From NCBI GenBank assembly GCA_963805795.1, contig CAWDVG010000001.1:930001-994000 (forward strand): DNA of 64,000 bases, given 5' to 3'. Source of the stretch: CAWARU01 sp963805795 (GTDB taxonomy: Bacteria; Pseudomonadota; Gammaproteobacteria; UBA6186; Azoamicaceae). Made by a program: the position numbers and the translations under genes. Below, piece after piece: positions 27,554 to 36,295 of this stretch (the stretch's first letter is position 1; every line of letters starts with the position of its first letter). Under the pieces are notes generated by a model. That model did not search any database and was not told the origin of the DNA. It saw only the letters and a program-made list of their open reading frames with translations.

Positions 27554-27880
27554 GGTTGTGTCACTTTCGCTGAGAATTGGGATCAAGCCTTTAAAAATGC
27601 AATTGATGTACTTGCAGCATGGCTTGCTGCAGCTGAACCACAATTTATTCATCCTCCTTCGACTCATAAGGATTTGGAACACTTAGAGGGCACACTTATT
27701 CCTATACCTGTTGATGAAGAGATATTGGCCTCGTATCAAAAATTAATCAGATTTAATGTCATTTTTCCTTCAAAAGTATTAAAAAACATCGATATTTATA
27801 GAAAAAAATTAGGACTTAAGCGATCAACCTTTTTACAAATCGCCTCAGAAGAATATTTAGAAAGACATCATAACCAATAG
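27554..27880 (+). pseudogene. 5'-truncated hicB-like antitoxin remnant
   Basis: The frame is open only from 27554 (stop TAG just before) and reads GCVTFAENWDQAFKNAIDVL then LAAWLAAAEP, which is the second half of a HicB RNase-H-like domain. The C-terminal part has IRFNVIFPSKVLKNIDIYRK and RSTFLQIASEEYLE, a ribbon-helix-helix/C-terminal HicB segment. The usual first 25-30 residues, ending PDLPG, are absent, there is no start codon with a ribosome binding site, and no hicA toxin gene is visible upstream. A TTG at 27674 could start only the last 68 residues. It is best read as a decayed toxin-antitoxin gene. Confidence 0.72.
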
Positions 27881-27935
27881 ACCCAACAGAATAAAAATCG
27901 GAAGGGGTTATAGTTAACCTTTTGAATTAATATTG

Positions 27936-30788
27936 TTATTTTCTCTTTTTCTTCTTTTTGGAATGACTTCCCTTCACAGTATTTACAGGCAACTGCATAG
28001 GGGGTGGTTCAGGTAATTGAGGTTGAACTGGTACAGGACGATGTTGCTGGATACCGCCTCCAGCTGAAAAATCGGCTTGTTGTTGGGCGGCAGTCGTTAT
28101 TGGTGCTGCTTGAGAAGTAATTTTCAATAAGGACCGCATGGCAGGCGATGTCATCACTGAACCTCCTACACTCAATAAAGAAAAATTCAGTTGACCCTGT
28201 TCATCTGGTATAGTTGCAACGCTTAAGCTTCGTTTGATAAAGCTTATTTTTGCTGTATTATAATCATCTATCTTAATGATAGTTTGACCAATATTTTGAA
28301 CTTGTCGATCGGAGGTAGACAAAAAAGTATTTCTTATGACTAGAATATTAATAAAATCGCCATTCCATAATCCTTCAACCACCCAATTAGGACCTTTTCG
28401 CAGGTAATATTGTTTGAATACATTCAATAACTCATCAGTTAATGGAATATCTGTAATATTTTCACGAGAGAACAAAATCCAAATTCCATTTATCCATTCT
28501 TCTTGTGTAAGTTCTAATGATTCCAACCGTTTAATGAGTAATTGAACAAATATCGTTTCTTTATCCATGCTACTTTTATTCATGGATTTTGTATTGTCGA
28601 TTTTTGTTTTTATATCTGCTGCTTCTTTTTCAGAACCAGAAACAACGCTGGCGTCATTTACAATATCAACATTTAGCAGAGAAGAGGCGGCTGGGTTTGA
28701 GATGCTCGCCACAGTGCAATTGTTCATTGTTGCCTTACAGGAACGAATGATTATAGAAGAAACGGCTTCTCTGAGCATTTCATCTAAAAGCTTTGAATGC
28801 TTAAGATTAGTTTGCTGCAAATCCTTAATAAACTTTGGATTATTATCCTGCGCCTGTACAATACATCGAGATGTTTCGCTCAATCCTGCCAGCACGGTAC
28901 AGGTTTGTTCATCTCTTAAATACATATCAAGAACATTAGGATCTTCCATAGATTTAATACATAAGGGTGAGACAATTTCATCAAAATCGGGGGTACTTAA
29001 TACATCAAAATATTGGCAATAAATCTCGCCAAAATCCCATGATTTCAAATGGTTTCCCCATTTTTGAAATATGATTTTACACATATGGACATTATGTTCA
29101 AATATTGTATCATTTTCGGTTTTATGAAGACCTTGAGGTACATTAAGCATTGAGAGAATGGGTTTTAGTCCTGCTATTAGTACTGTTGTGAGTAAGTGAC
29201 TCAGTTCAGTTTCCAGTTGATTCATTTTGACAATATCTGATAGTTCTTTAACAGGCAGTTTAACAACCCAAGTAGTTAAATCTAGAGTTTGCTCTAAAAA
29301 CATAAGTTCACCAATCTGTATTAGACCTTTACCATGAAAAGTGTCTTTCTTTAATATTAACCTTACTATATGCACGTTAAGTTCCGTAAATTTATCTTTT
29401 CTGGGTAATGCTATGCTTGCGTCTTGCGTGGTCTTAGGATCGACTAACACTAATGAAGGATTAATAGTTTTGGATTGGCTGCTAGAGCGGGCTGCACCGC
29501 TGGCTGTCGTTGCTGCAAGGTGTGCTTCAATAGCCATTTCGGCTGCATTTTGTTTTTTAATTCTGGTCAATTCGTTTTGTAATTTCTCCATTTCTTTACT
29601 ATACTCTGCTTCAAATTGCGCCATTTTTAACATATGCTGTTTCAGTTCAAAGTCATATTCAACCTTTTCTTTATAGAGTATTCTTTTCAATCGACTATTT
29701 TCTTTCTCTAATGCCTCAGAATCTTTTAATAATTCAAGCTTCTGTTTATATTCAGGCTCGCTCAACAATAGCAATTGATCTCGTTCTTCATTTATACTCT
29801 GAATTTTTTGCTTAACGGCATTTGAATCTTTTATTAAGTTTTCCACTTGTTTTGCCGCGGATTCTATATGCTCTTTTCTACCAGTTTTGATTTTTTTTGC
29901 CTTTATAATGGTCTCTTGATTCACCATATTTAATTTTTGGATATTTTCTGTATGTTCATGATTTAATTTTTGAATGCTTTTATTAAGCTGATCAGTTTGC
30001 GTATTTATTTTTTCCAATAAGCTCTTTCGTTCTTCATTCGCAACTTCCAGTGTTTTAGTCAGGGGCTCTTTTCTGACCTTTGCTTCTAAATTAATTTTAG
30101 CAATCAAATTAAAATGCGCTTCTCTTAAATTTTGAAATTTTTTATCCATGCCAAGTAACTGATTATTAAGATCCTCTATCATTGCTGAATATGTTTGATT
30201 GCTGTTAGTTTCTTTTTGTTTAACCATTTCAATTTGGACCATTATTTCAATAGCTTGATCTCTATATTTTTTTGTTTCAGCCGAAAATTTTGTTTCTATG
30301 TCCTGCATCTCGGATTGGGCTTTTGTATCTAATTTTTGTAAATCCAAAGCAAGTTTTAGCACAGAGCTATGCTGTTTCTGTAATTGATCTTGCAAAAGTC
30401 TATTCTTGGCTTGTAGTCTCATAATATTGTTTTGAACATTTTCTGCGCCAATTAAATAGCTTTTTAGGGATGGATTCTTGATGAGATCATCTTTTTTAAA
30501 TTTTGTCCGACACATAGGGCATGTACCCTCATCATTGTTCATAACATCAAGAGCGCACTTACTACAAAGCGCATCTCCGCAAATTGAGATAGACTGTATT
30601 TCATTTTCATTAACATCAAATTCCAAACAAACAGGACAATGATAGCCAGCAAAATCAAGAGAATCTTTTTTAGAAACCACGCTTCTAGCAGCATCGACTG
30701 CGGAATTTGCACCTATGGCAGTAGCAACTTGGGGTGTAATTGGAGCTTGATCTTTAGCTTGAGGTAATAACGATGGATTTACTGACAT
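27936..30788 (-). CDS. RING-finger coiled-coil protein with lysine-rich C-terminus
   Basis: 950 residues. Near the N-terminus is a RING-type zinc finger with Cys51, Cys54, Cys70, Asp72, Cys75, Cys78, Cys90, Cys93: the spacing is exactly that of C3HC4 RINGs, with Asp in place of the His ligand. Then comes a long coiled coil (about 115-420), a globular region of no known family (about 470-870), a Pro/Gln tail and the final residues SHSKKKKKRK, which look like a nuclear localisation signal. There is no signal peptide. AAAGGAG eight bases upstream supports the start. It overlaps the preceding RING gene by 35 bases (operon). RING proteins act as E3 ubiquitin ligases in eukaryotes; a host-directed role is inferred. 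Confidence 0.82.
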   Translation of the reverse strand: MSVNPSLLPQAKDQAPITPQVATAIGANSAVDAARSVVSKKDSLDFAGYHCPVCLEFDVNENEIQSISICGDALCSKCALDVMNNDEGTCPMCRTKFKKDDLIKNPSLKSYLIGAENVQNNIMRLQAKNRLLQDQLQKQHSSVLKLALDLQKLDTKAQSEMQDIETKFSAETKKYRDQAIEIMVQIEMVKQKETNSNQTYSAMIEDLNNQLLGMDKKFQNLREAHFNLIAKINLEAKVRKEPLTKTLEVANEERKSLLEKINTQTDQLNKSIQKLNHEHTENIQKLNMVNQETIIKAKKIKTGRKEHIESAAKQVENLIKDSNAVKQKIQSINEERDQLLLLSEPEYKQKLELLKDSEALEKENSRLKRILYKEKVEYDFELKQHMLKMAQFEAEYSKEMEKLQNELTRIKKQNAAEMAIEAHLAATTASGAARSSSQSKTINPSLVLVDPKTTQDASIALPRKDKFTELNVHIVRLILKKDTFHGKGLIQIGELMFLEQTLDLTTWVVKLPVKELSDIVKMNQLETELSHLLTTVLIAGLKPILSMLNVPQGLHKTENDTIFEHNVHMCKIIFQKWGNHLKSWDFGEIYCQYFDVLSTPDFDEIVSPLCIKSMEDPNVLDMYLRDEQTCTVLAGLSETSRCIVQAQDNNPKFIKDLQQTNLKHSKLLDEMLREAVSSIIIRSCKATMNNCTVASISNPAASSLLNVDIVNDASVVSGSEKEAADIKTKIDNTKSMNKSSMDKETIFVQLLIKRLESLELTQEEWINGIWILFSRENITDIPLTDELLNVFKQYYLRKGPNWVVEGLWNGDFINILVIRNTFLSTSDRQVQNIGQTIIKIDDYNTAKISFIKRSLSVATIPDEQGQLNFSLLSVGGSVMTSPAMRSLLKITSQAAPITTAAQQQADFSAGGGIQQHRPVPVQPQLPEPPPMQLPVNTVKGSHSKKKKKRK

Positions 30789-32313
30789 TATCTTGCTCCT
30801 TTAAAGCGTCTATATTGATTGTATTAGTCACTGCTGGCGAAACTGTTGTTGCTGCAACTGCTGCGTTCGCAGCCGAGCTTAATAAAACCACCGGATTCGG
30901 GGTTTTTGAAGTTTGTAACTTTTGTTTTTCTAATGCCAGTTGATCTTGTAATTGTTTCTTTTTCAGGTTCAAAGCTTCTATTTTTAGTTTATGATCAGCT
31001 TCCTGTTGCTTTAAAGCATTTTGCAGTTTTAATTTTTCTTGTTCCTGTGCTTCTCGTTTGGATTTTAGTTCCCGCACTTCTGTATGTAGGTTTTGTTTCT
31101 CCATTTTTAGTTTATTTAAGCCTTTGGTTAATTCTTCAACCGTTGTTTTGTCTGACGCCAAATCTTTGGCCAAATCTTTGGCTTTCTTTTGCAAGGCGGT
31201 TAATTCAGTTGTTTCTGCTTTTTTTTGAGCTTTGCTGACCTTTTTTAGATTTGATAGTTCTTCTAGATGCTTTTGATTAATGGCTTCGACTTCCACTCCA
31301 TGCTTTTTAATTAATTGCTTTATTTGCCTGGTATTTTCTAGATCTTGTTTAGCAAGTTTTTCTCTTAGCGCTTGAATTTCAATATTCGTTTGTTCTATTT
31401 TTTGAATTAAAGTGGTTGTATCCGCTATTTCCTCTTTTTTAATTTTTTCCAGTTCAAGGCGATAGGCTTTTTCAAATGTATTCATTTTTCTTTGTTTTTC
31501 AGCCAAATCGTTTTTTAGTCTTGCGGCTTCAGCGAACATTGCCTCATGTTCTTTTGTGTTATTTTTTAAGACAAGAAGTTCAATTTTTTCAAGCGTTTGT
31601 TTCAATTCTGCAATTTGATCCTTTTTTATTTTAATGTCTAAAACATAGCTTGCTTCTGTAGCTTTTACTTTAAGTTGAGTCAATTTTTTGCGTCCTTGCA
31701 GTTTTAGTTCATATTCAACAACCAGCTGGGTCTGAATTTGTATTTGTGCTTCTAGTGCTTTCGCATCTTCATGTAATTTAATAATATGATCTCGAACCTC
31801 GCCTGCTCTATTGATGACTCGAGTTAAAGCAGGATTCAATTTCAATGTTGCATATTTAATCATGGGATTGTTGCAATCTGCAACAAAACATTTTGCAGGC
31901 ACCTGTTTATATAAGTTTATACAGTCAGCACAGAGCGCGTGTTCGCAATTTTCGTTGGTATAATATTGCTTATTATTGAATTCCAAACAAATGGAACAGC
32001 CTATCAGATTAAAATCAGGATCCATATTTAAATTTGTATCATATAAACTCTGGGTTGTATTTTCAGAAGTAGATCCTGCTGCCGTTGCAGCTGTTGATTT
32101 TGCTGTCCTTGCAACTGGTTTGAGGTTTGGAGTAGCCATCGGAGGCGAACTAGCAGCTCTTCCCGTAGAAGCTGCTGGAGATATTTTATTCTTATATAGT
32201 TCTGCATTTTCATTCGCATGTTTAATATCTACTATATGTTTAGTATCCCTTTCAGGTGTCTTATCAGAAGTGGTAGATGTTTTTGAATTAACATTCTGTG
32301 CAGTTGCAGACAT
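30754..32313 (-). CDS. RING-finger coiled-coil protein
   Basis: 519 residues. A disordered N-terminus (1-100) is followed by a RING finger: Cys106, Cys109, Cys123, His125, Cys128, Cys131, Cys142, Cys147 (C-x2-C-x13-C-x1-H-x2-C-x2-C-x10-C-x4-C). The remainder (about 165-480) is a very long Lys/Glu/Leu coiled coil ending in an Ala/Ser/Thr-rich tail. Here all eight zinc ligands are present. It is the first gene of a two-gene unit with the 950-residue RING protein, sharing its layout. GGGG about eight bases upstream of the ATG fits. It is likely an effector mimicking eukaryotic E3 ligases, but secretion is not shown by sequence. Confidence 0.82.
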   Translation of the reverse strand: MSATAQNVNSKTSTTSDKTPERDTKHIVDIKHANENAELYKNKISPAASTGRAASSPPMATPNLKPVARTAKSTAATAAGSTSENTTQSLYDTNLNMDPDFNLIGCSICLEFNNKQYYTNENCEHALCADCINLYKQVPAKCFVADCNNPMIKYATLKLNPALTRVINRAGEVRDHIIKLHEDAKALEAQIQIQTQLVVEYELKLQGRKKLTQLKVKATEASYVLDIKIKKDQIAELKQTLEKIELLVLKNNTKEHEAMFAEAARLKNDLAEKQRKMNTFEKAYRLELEKIKKEEIADTTTLIQKIEQTNIEIQALREKLAKQDLENTRQIKQLIKKHGVEVEAINQKHLEELSNLKKVSKAQKKAETTELTALQKKAKDLAKDLASDKTTVEELTKGLNKLKMEKQNLHTEVRELKSKREAQEQEKLKLQNALKQQEADHKLKIEALNLKKKQLQDQLALEKQKLQTSKTPNPVVLLSSAANAAVAATTVSPAVTNTINIDALKEQDNVSKSIVITSS

Positions 32314-32594
32314 TATCTATCCCCAGATATATAAATTATATTATCACCATTATTTAAATTTAAGTATTCATTAAAGTTTATCATGGCTCTAAATCATAAG
32401 CTATTGAAAATTTAGCTATTATAGGTGAACATGCAGAATATCATAAAGAAAACAAACTTTCAAGGACATACAGCGGACATTTCTATTTAGCAGCGAGATG
32501 AAGGGTAAAAAGAAGAAAAAGAACTGAATTTTAATACAGCCTTTATTGATTACCCCTGGATGGTCCTGAATGACCCAGGCTTGTGGTCGATGAT

Positions 32595-32622
32595 CCATGA
32601 GCCATGAGCCATGAGCCATGAG
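32595..32622. repeat. 7-bp tandem repeat (CCATGAG) x4
   Basis: Four exact copies of CCATGAG in the intergenic region upstream of the lysine-rich gene. This is a short microsatellite with no coding role. Confidence 0.85.
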
Positions 32623-32747
32623 AAAAATGTTACTGTTCTAATCAAATGGGATAAAGCTTAATCGTTTTTTAAATATGATATACTATCTAAGATCCTTTTA
32701 GTTTTTACTTTTATTCTTTATCTTTTATCATTCTAAGGATGGTTATT

Positions 32748-33110
32748 ATGAAAAAAAAGTCCCCTCCCACAAAAACAGGAAGACACCCTCTCAAACTTGT
32801 TAAAAATCCAGAGGCAAAGGTTTTAAATCTTATTGAAAAACTTGAAAAAAGTACTGAAAGACGCCTTTCTGGCTTTGTGCAAGAACTGGTTAAATTAAAG
32901 AAAAATCAAGTTAAGTTGCAAGAAAAAATAGCAAAAAAAGCTAAAAAAACAGAAACAAAAAAGGAAACAGGGAAAAAAGGAAACAAAGAGAAAAAAGCAA
33001 CGCTTAATTCAGATTCTAATTCAAACCCCAACGCCAAAAAGCCCAAAAAACTCAATAAAAAGAAAAAGCCTAATCCCTTTAAGTTGGTTGAAAACAAGCC
33101 AGAAAATTAA
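32748..33110 (+). CDS. Small lysine-rich, histone H1-like protein
   Basis: 120 residues, about a third Lys. The N-terminal 70 residues contain a short helical/coiled-coil segment (KVLNLIEKLEKSTERRL, KLKKNQVKLQEKI). The rest is a basic low-complexity tail with Ala-Lys and Pro-Lys repeats (KKPKKLNKKKKPNP). AAGGA lies about nine bases before the ATG at 32748; an in-frame ATG at 32739 abuts that sequence and is unlikely. It resembles bacterial Hc1/H1-like nucleoid proteins, and the tail also looks like a nuclear localisation signal. Whether it binds the bacterial chromosome or acts elsewhere cannot be told. Confidence 0.68.
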   Translation: MKKKSPPTKTGRHPLKLVKNPEAKVLNLIEKLEKSTERRLSGFVQELVKLKKNQVKLQEKIAKKAKKTETKKETGKKGNKEKKATLNSDSNSNPNAKKPKKLNKKKKPNPFKLVENKPEN

Positions 33111-33128
33111 AACGGAGGGTGGGGTCAA

Positions 33129-33269
33129 GGGCCTGTTGAGATTTCGCTAGGCTGAGACAGAAATCATTGATCTGCAAGCACCGTAGCGCAGTTTACTTTG
33201 TAGTAAATGAGCAGCGGCGCGCAGCAGATCAATGAGTCCTGTCCAGCATAGTAGAAATATCACAGGCCC
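33129..33269. repeat. 141-bp palindromic element, related centre but different ends
   Basis: Outer arms start GGGCCTGT and pair imperfectly over about 31 bases (33129-33160 with 33239-33269). Inside are perfect arms CATTGATCTGC / GCAGATCAATG and a central hairpin TTTAC-TTTGTA-GTAAA followed by TGAGCAGC. The centre matches that of the 58777 element and, with paired changes, that of 23893. It fills the gap between convergent genes. Confidence 0.75.
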
Positions 33270-33271
33270 AA

Positions 33272-34801
33272 CTATTCTACCCCAAATAATTTTCTTAACC
33301 CCTGTGTGAGTGGATCCCGACTGCTGCGAGTTTTTTGGGTATCGGTTCTATTTGTTCTAGCACGTGGATTTTGAGAAACGCCAGGTCGGGTATTTTGTGG
33401 TTGTCTTTGCATATTAAAGTTAGGGTTATTAGACTCCGTTCGAGCGGTAGGTCTGTAGCTATCTTCAGTAATAACCGATGAGTTAGCAGAGGAATTTCGA
33501 TAAGAGTTTGAGGGATTTGCTTTTACTTTAGCGGGTACATCTTCATCATCATCGTCGTCATCTATATTAGAAGCAAAGCCACTTCTTTTTTCTTTGCTAT
33601 TGCGTCCCTCTTCATCGAATTTCACCACCGTATTCTCTAATAAGGCCTGATTATTATAGCGTTTTAGGCCGTCTGGTGTTTCTGTATATTTAAACATTTT
33701 TTCGGTTCCGTTTTCGACGATATCACTTGGACGCACCCAAAACTCAGTAAAAGTGTAAGGAACTCCATTACCAGCAAGATAGCTAGGTCTATCTACAACC
33801 TGGAAATGAAGGTGCGGTAATTGAGATTGACCGCTATTGCCAATTTGTCCCAATACTTGTCCCTCTGTTACTTTTCCACCCACTTTTACTTTAATACTAT
33901 CGGGTTTCAAGTTGGCATAAAAAGCAAAAATTCCTTTAGATAATTCCAATACTACATAATTTCCGGCCATATTATCTAAATTGAATTTACCGAGTTTTTG
34001 GGTTTCTTTTTCTGTTAATTGTGGTTTGTTATCTGGAATGCCATTTTTTATAGCCACAACAGTTCCTCGTGCTACTGCCAAAACGTCTTTTCCATAGGCA
34101 TAGTAACTTGCATTATCATGCTCGTTGCCTTGAAAAGTTTTGCCATCTAAGTCTAATTGCATAAAATCTATGGCATAGCGTTGGGCGAAATAGTTTTGTC
34201 CATTTAATACCATATGTGCTACTCGATTAGGAGATATGGCTGCTAATCCATTCATAGCAACCCAATAGTCACCTCTAACCGGTGGTCGTACCATTACAGT
34301 CATGGCCTTATTAACTTTTAAGGGTAAGGTTTTTAATTCTGCCTGAGTATTATCATCTTTTTTGGTAATAAATACTCTTTGTATAATATCTTTTGGTAAA
34401 TCATTTTGAGAATTAAATGGCAGTAATAGGTAGACTAGTTTCATGCCACCGGGTGGAATGACTAAGCTATCACAGGGTGCACTGTCTGCGCAGGTATTGC
34501 GAATCATTTTTCTAAGCGCATTTTTATCAAAGCCCAATAAGGGTGTATCTGTATCTTTATCATGAATTTGTATTGCATCTAATGTAATATCGGTATTATA
34601 AAAATTGGTTAAATATAGTTCATAAGTTAGATAGAATCTATCTAGGGCAGCAAAGGGAATAGGAGGATCATAAATATCAACCATCACTTGCGCGGGTTGT
34701 GTTTCCTCATTGGTTGCAAATACTAGGCTCTGGCTAAATAAGCATCCATATAACATTAAGCTTATTGATAACAGGCAAAAGTCTAGTTTTTTAATTCTCA
34801 T
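33272..34801 (-). CDS. Exported M23-family peptidase-like protein
   Basis: About 509 residues. Signal peptide at the N-terminus (MRIKKLDFCLLSISLMLYGC, cleavage probably near VFA-TNEE; the LYGC could instead be a weak lipobox). The middle carries a lysostaphin/M23 LytM fold: YAIDF, YGKDVLAVARGTVV, NYVVLEL, and HLHFQV near the end of the domain. Asp and the HxH pair are present, but the position of the first zinc His (HxxxD) is Arg in QRYAIDF. The C-terminal 130 residues are disordered, with a run of Asp and an Arg/Asn-rich tail. GGGGAG six bases upstream fixes the start. It probably acts in peptidoglycan remodelling or as a non-catalytic cell-wall activator. Confidence 0.82.
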   Translation of the reverse strand: MRIKKLDFCLLSISLMLYGCLFSQSLVFATNEETQPAQVMVDIYDPPIPFAALDRFYLTYELYLTNFYNTDITLDAIQIHDKDTDTPLLGFDKNALRKMIRNTCADSAPCDSLVIPPGGMKLVYLLLPFNSQNDLPKDIIQRVFITKKDDNTQAELKTLPLKVNKAMTVMVRPPVRGDYWVAMNGLAAISPNRVAHMVLNGQNYFAQRYAIDFMQLDLDGKTFQGNEHDNASYYAYGKDVLAVARGTVVAIKNGIPDNKPQLTEKETQKLGKFNLDNMAGNYVVLELSKGIFAFYANLKPDSIKVKVGGKVTEGQVLGQIGNSGQSQLPHLHFQVVDRPSYLAGNGVPYTFTEFWVRPSDIVENGTEKMFKYTETPDGLKRYNNQALLENTVVKFDEEGRNSKEKRSGFASNIDDDDDDEDVPAKVKANPSNSYRNSSANSSVITEDSYRPTARTESNNPNFNMQRQPQNTRPGVSQNPRARTNRTDTQKTRSSRDPLTQGLRKLFGVE

Positions 34802-35165
34802 TTTTTCTCCCCTTTGGTGCAATGTCACAGGTTACGTGTTATAACAGCAATTTCTTTCCACAGAAAAAGATATTTCTACAGAAAGAGAATAACGTAGCTA
34901 TTCCATACAAAAATAGAACAAAATTGCGGTTGTCACATGATGTCTTATCGGAGTTAAAAACAATTTTATTAGGGGTTTCTTGAATACCTTGACAAAAATG
35001 AGTTGCGCAACCTAAATATGCTATATTGTGATCAAGACTTTGATTTAGACTGTGATTAAAAAATATTTATGAGTTGAACGGCAAGGTTCGGGAGTTCTTC
35101 AAACCAGGTAGTTATGGGGTATGGGTTCAATAGGATTCAATAATGGTGAAGTCGTTGGAGATTGA
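34802..35165. other. Divergent intergenic region
   Basis: 364 bases between the exported M23-like gene and the membrane-anchored gene at 35166. AT-rich, with no gene or clear inverted repeat seen. It must hold both promoters, but I cannot assign them with confidence. Confidence 0.45.
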
Positions 35166-35927
35166 ATGAAAACGAAGGATAAGAAAGTATTATTTAATAT
35201 CATTAAAAGAACATGGATACCGTATATTTATTTATTATTACTGATTGGTCTAATGATAATTAATCCTATTGTTACGATTATTCCTATGGTTTTTGCACAA
35301 GAAACGGCTGTTGAAAAGGCAGGTCCCACTACTGTGCCTGTTAGCAAGGCCCAACCCATATTGCTCTCAATACAATATGGTAAGGGTGGTCAGGTTCAGG
35401 AATATCCCATTAGTAGTGGTGAGGCTGTTTTTGTTCCTGCAGGCGAACCGAATAACCCAAGCATCAACGTAAATCCCCAGGAAGCCAAAGAGTCAGATGC
35501 TTATCGACAACAAATGGGCGTGCTTTCTGAACAAATTGCTCAAAAAATTTCTCTTATCCAAAAAAAACAACAAGATGTGAATAATGAAGTGTACCCTGTA
35601 TATAAAACCCCTTTACAAATTGAAGTTAACAATTTGCAAAATGATCTAACAGTGCTACAAGCTAGAAAAGAACAATTATCGGCACAAAGAACGGCAAAAG
35701 AGGCTTCCAAACCCACTGTACCTCCTACACCACCTACTAAAGTTGCCTCTGGATTCACGGTAACCCCGATAATAGCTAGTGGCAAGGCAAAAATCACCGT
35801 TCAAACGCAGGGGAAAAATCAAACTCAGACGACCATTGAAGCCGCTCCAGACGTTTGGGTTCAAATTTTTTCAGCGGAGAAAGGTCAAAGTCAGGATATA
35901 TGGGCGAAAGTGAGTCCGAGGCAATAA
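35166..35927 (+). CDS. Exported or membrane-anchored hypothetical protein
   Basis: 253 residues. Basic N-terminus followed by a hydrophobic segment (about 17-42) ending PMVFAQE, which looks like a signal peptide with Ala-x-Ala-like cleavage or an anchor. The mature part has a Gln/Lys/Glu helical segment (about 115-180), a short Pro/Thr linker and a beta-rich C-terminal domain. No family is recognised. GGAG six bases before the ATG supports the start. It is divergent from the M23-like gene, so both may belong to envelope biology, but this is only position-based. Confidence 0.68.
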   Translation: MKTKDKKVLFNIIKRTWIPYIYLLLLIGLMIINPIVTIIPMVFAQETAVEKAGPTTVPVSKAQPILLSIQYGKGGQVQEYPISSGEAVFVPAGEPNNPSINVNPQEAKESDAYRQQMGVLSEQIAQKISLIQKKQQDVNNEVYPVYKTPLQIEVNNLQNDLTVLQARKEQLSAQRTAKEASKPTVPPTPPTKVASGFTVTPIIASGKAKITVQTQGKNQTQTTIEAAPDVWVQIFSAEKGQSQDIWAKVSPRQ

Positions 35928-36007
35928 TCCAAGATTTCTCAAATCACAAGAAATCACAGGATCTTGCAAGTTTAAGCTTATGGACCTCTTAGTTCATGTA
36001 TAGCTCT

Positions 36008-36077
36008 TATATATTCCCAAAGCATTTCAAGTTGCGACAAGTCGCCTCAGATCAGTTTGCAGCGCAGCATAACTGAT
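36008..36077. repeat. Partial palindromic element, copy C
   Basis: CCCAAAGCATTTCAAGTTGC at 36016-36035, continuing GACAAG, matches the left end of copies A and B, and GCGCAGCATAA at about 36061-36072 matches the start of the central hairpin. The right half is missing or replaced by a different inverted repeat. Confidence 0.7.
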
Positions 36078-36102
36078 CCCTCTCACAAAGGCCGAGAAAC
36101 TA

Positions 36103-36197
36103 GGTACTATCGCTTTTCGAAGGACGCCGTAAACCCATCCCTGGGAGCTTCGCAAAAACTGTCCCTGTTTTCGAGACCTTCGAAAAGCGATAGTACC
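36103..36197. repeat. 21-bp perfect inverted repeat
   Basis: Arms GGTACTATCGCTTTTCGAAG(G) at 36103-36123 and its exact reverse complement at 36177-36197, with a 53-base spacer containing a smaller hairpin (CCCA-TCCC-TGGG). It lies between convergent genes next to a broken copy of another repeat. It is probably a small palindromic element or a terminator. Confidence 0.8.
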
Positions 36198-36295
36198 GAG
36201 TCTCCCTCCGCGTCCCAGAATATCAGAGTTTTTTTTGTATTGAACAACGAAAAATCCAGTTCAAAAGGAAAGAGCCCGTTAATATTTTATATGGA

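Larger units (their letters stand above)
35928..36295. other. Intergenic region made of repeats
   Basis: 368 bases between convergent genes. It holds a partial copy of the 127-bp palindromic element (about 36008-36077) and a perfect 21-bp inverted repeat (36103-36123 with 36177-36197). An open frame at 36057-36317 runs through these repeats and is not a credible gene. Confidence 0.7.

Noticed and set aside
32419..32619. 66-residue minus-strand frame
   Set aside because: Covers the CCATGAG microsatellite and a T-rich stretch. No ribosome binding site; composition is not protein-like.
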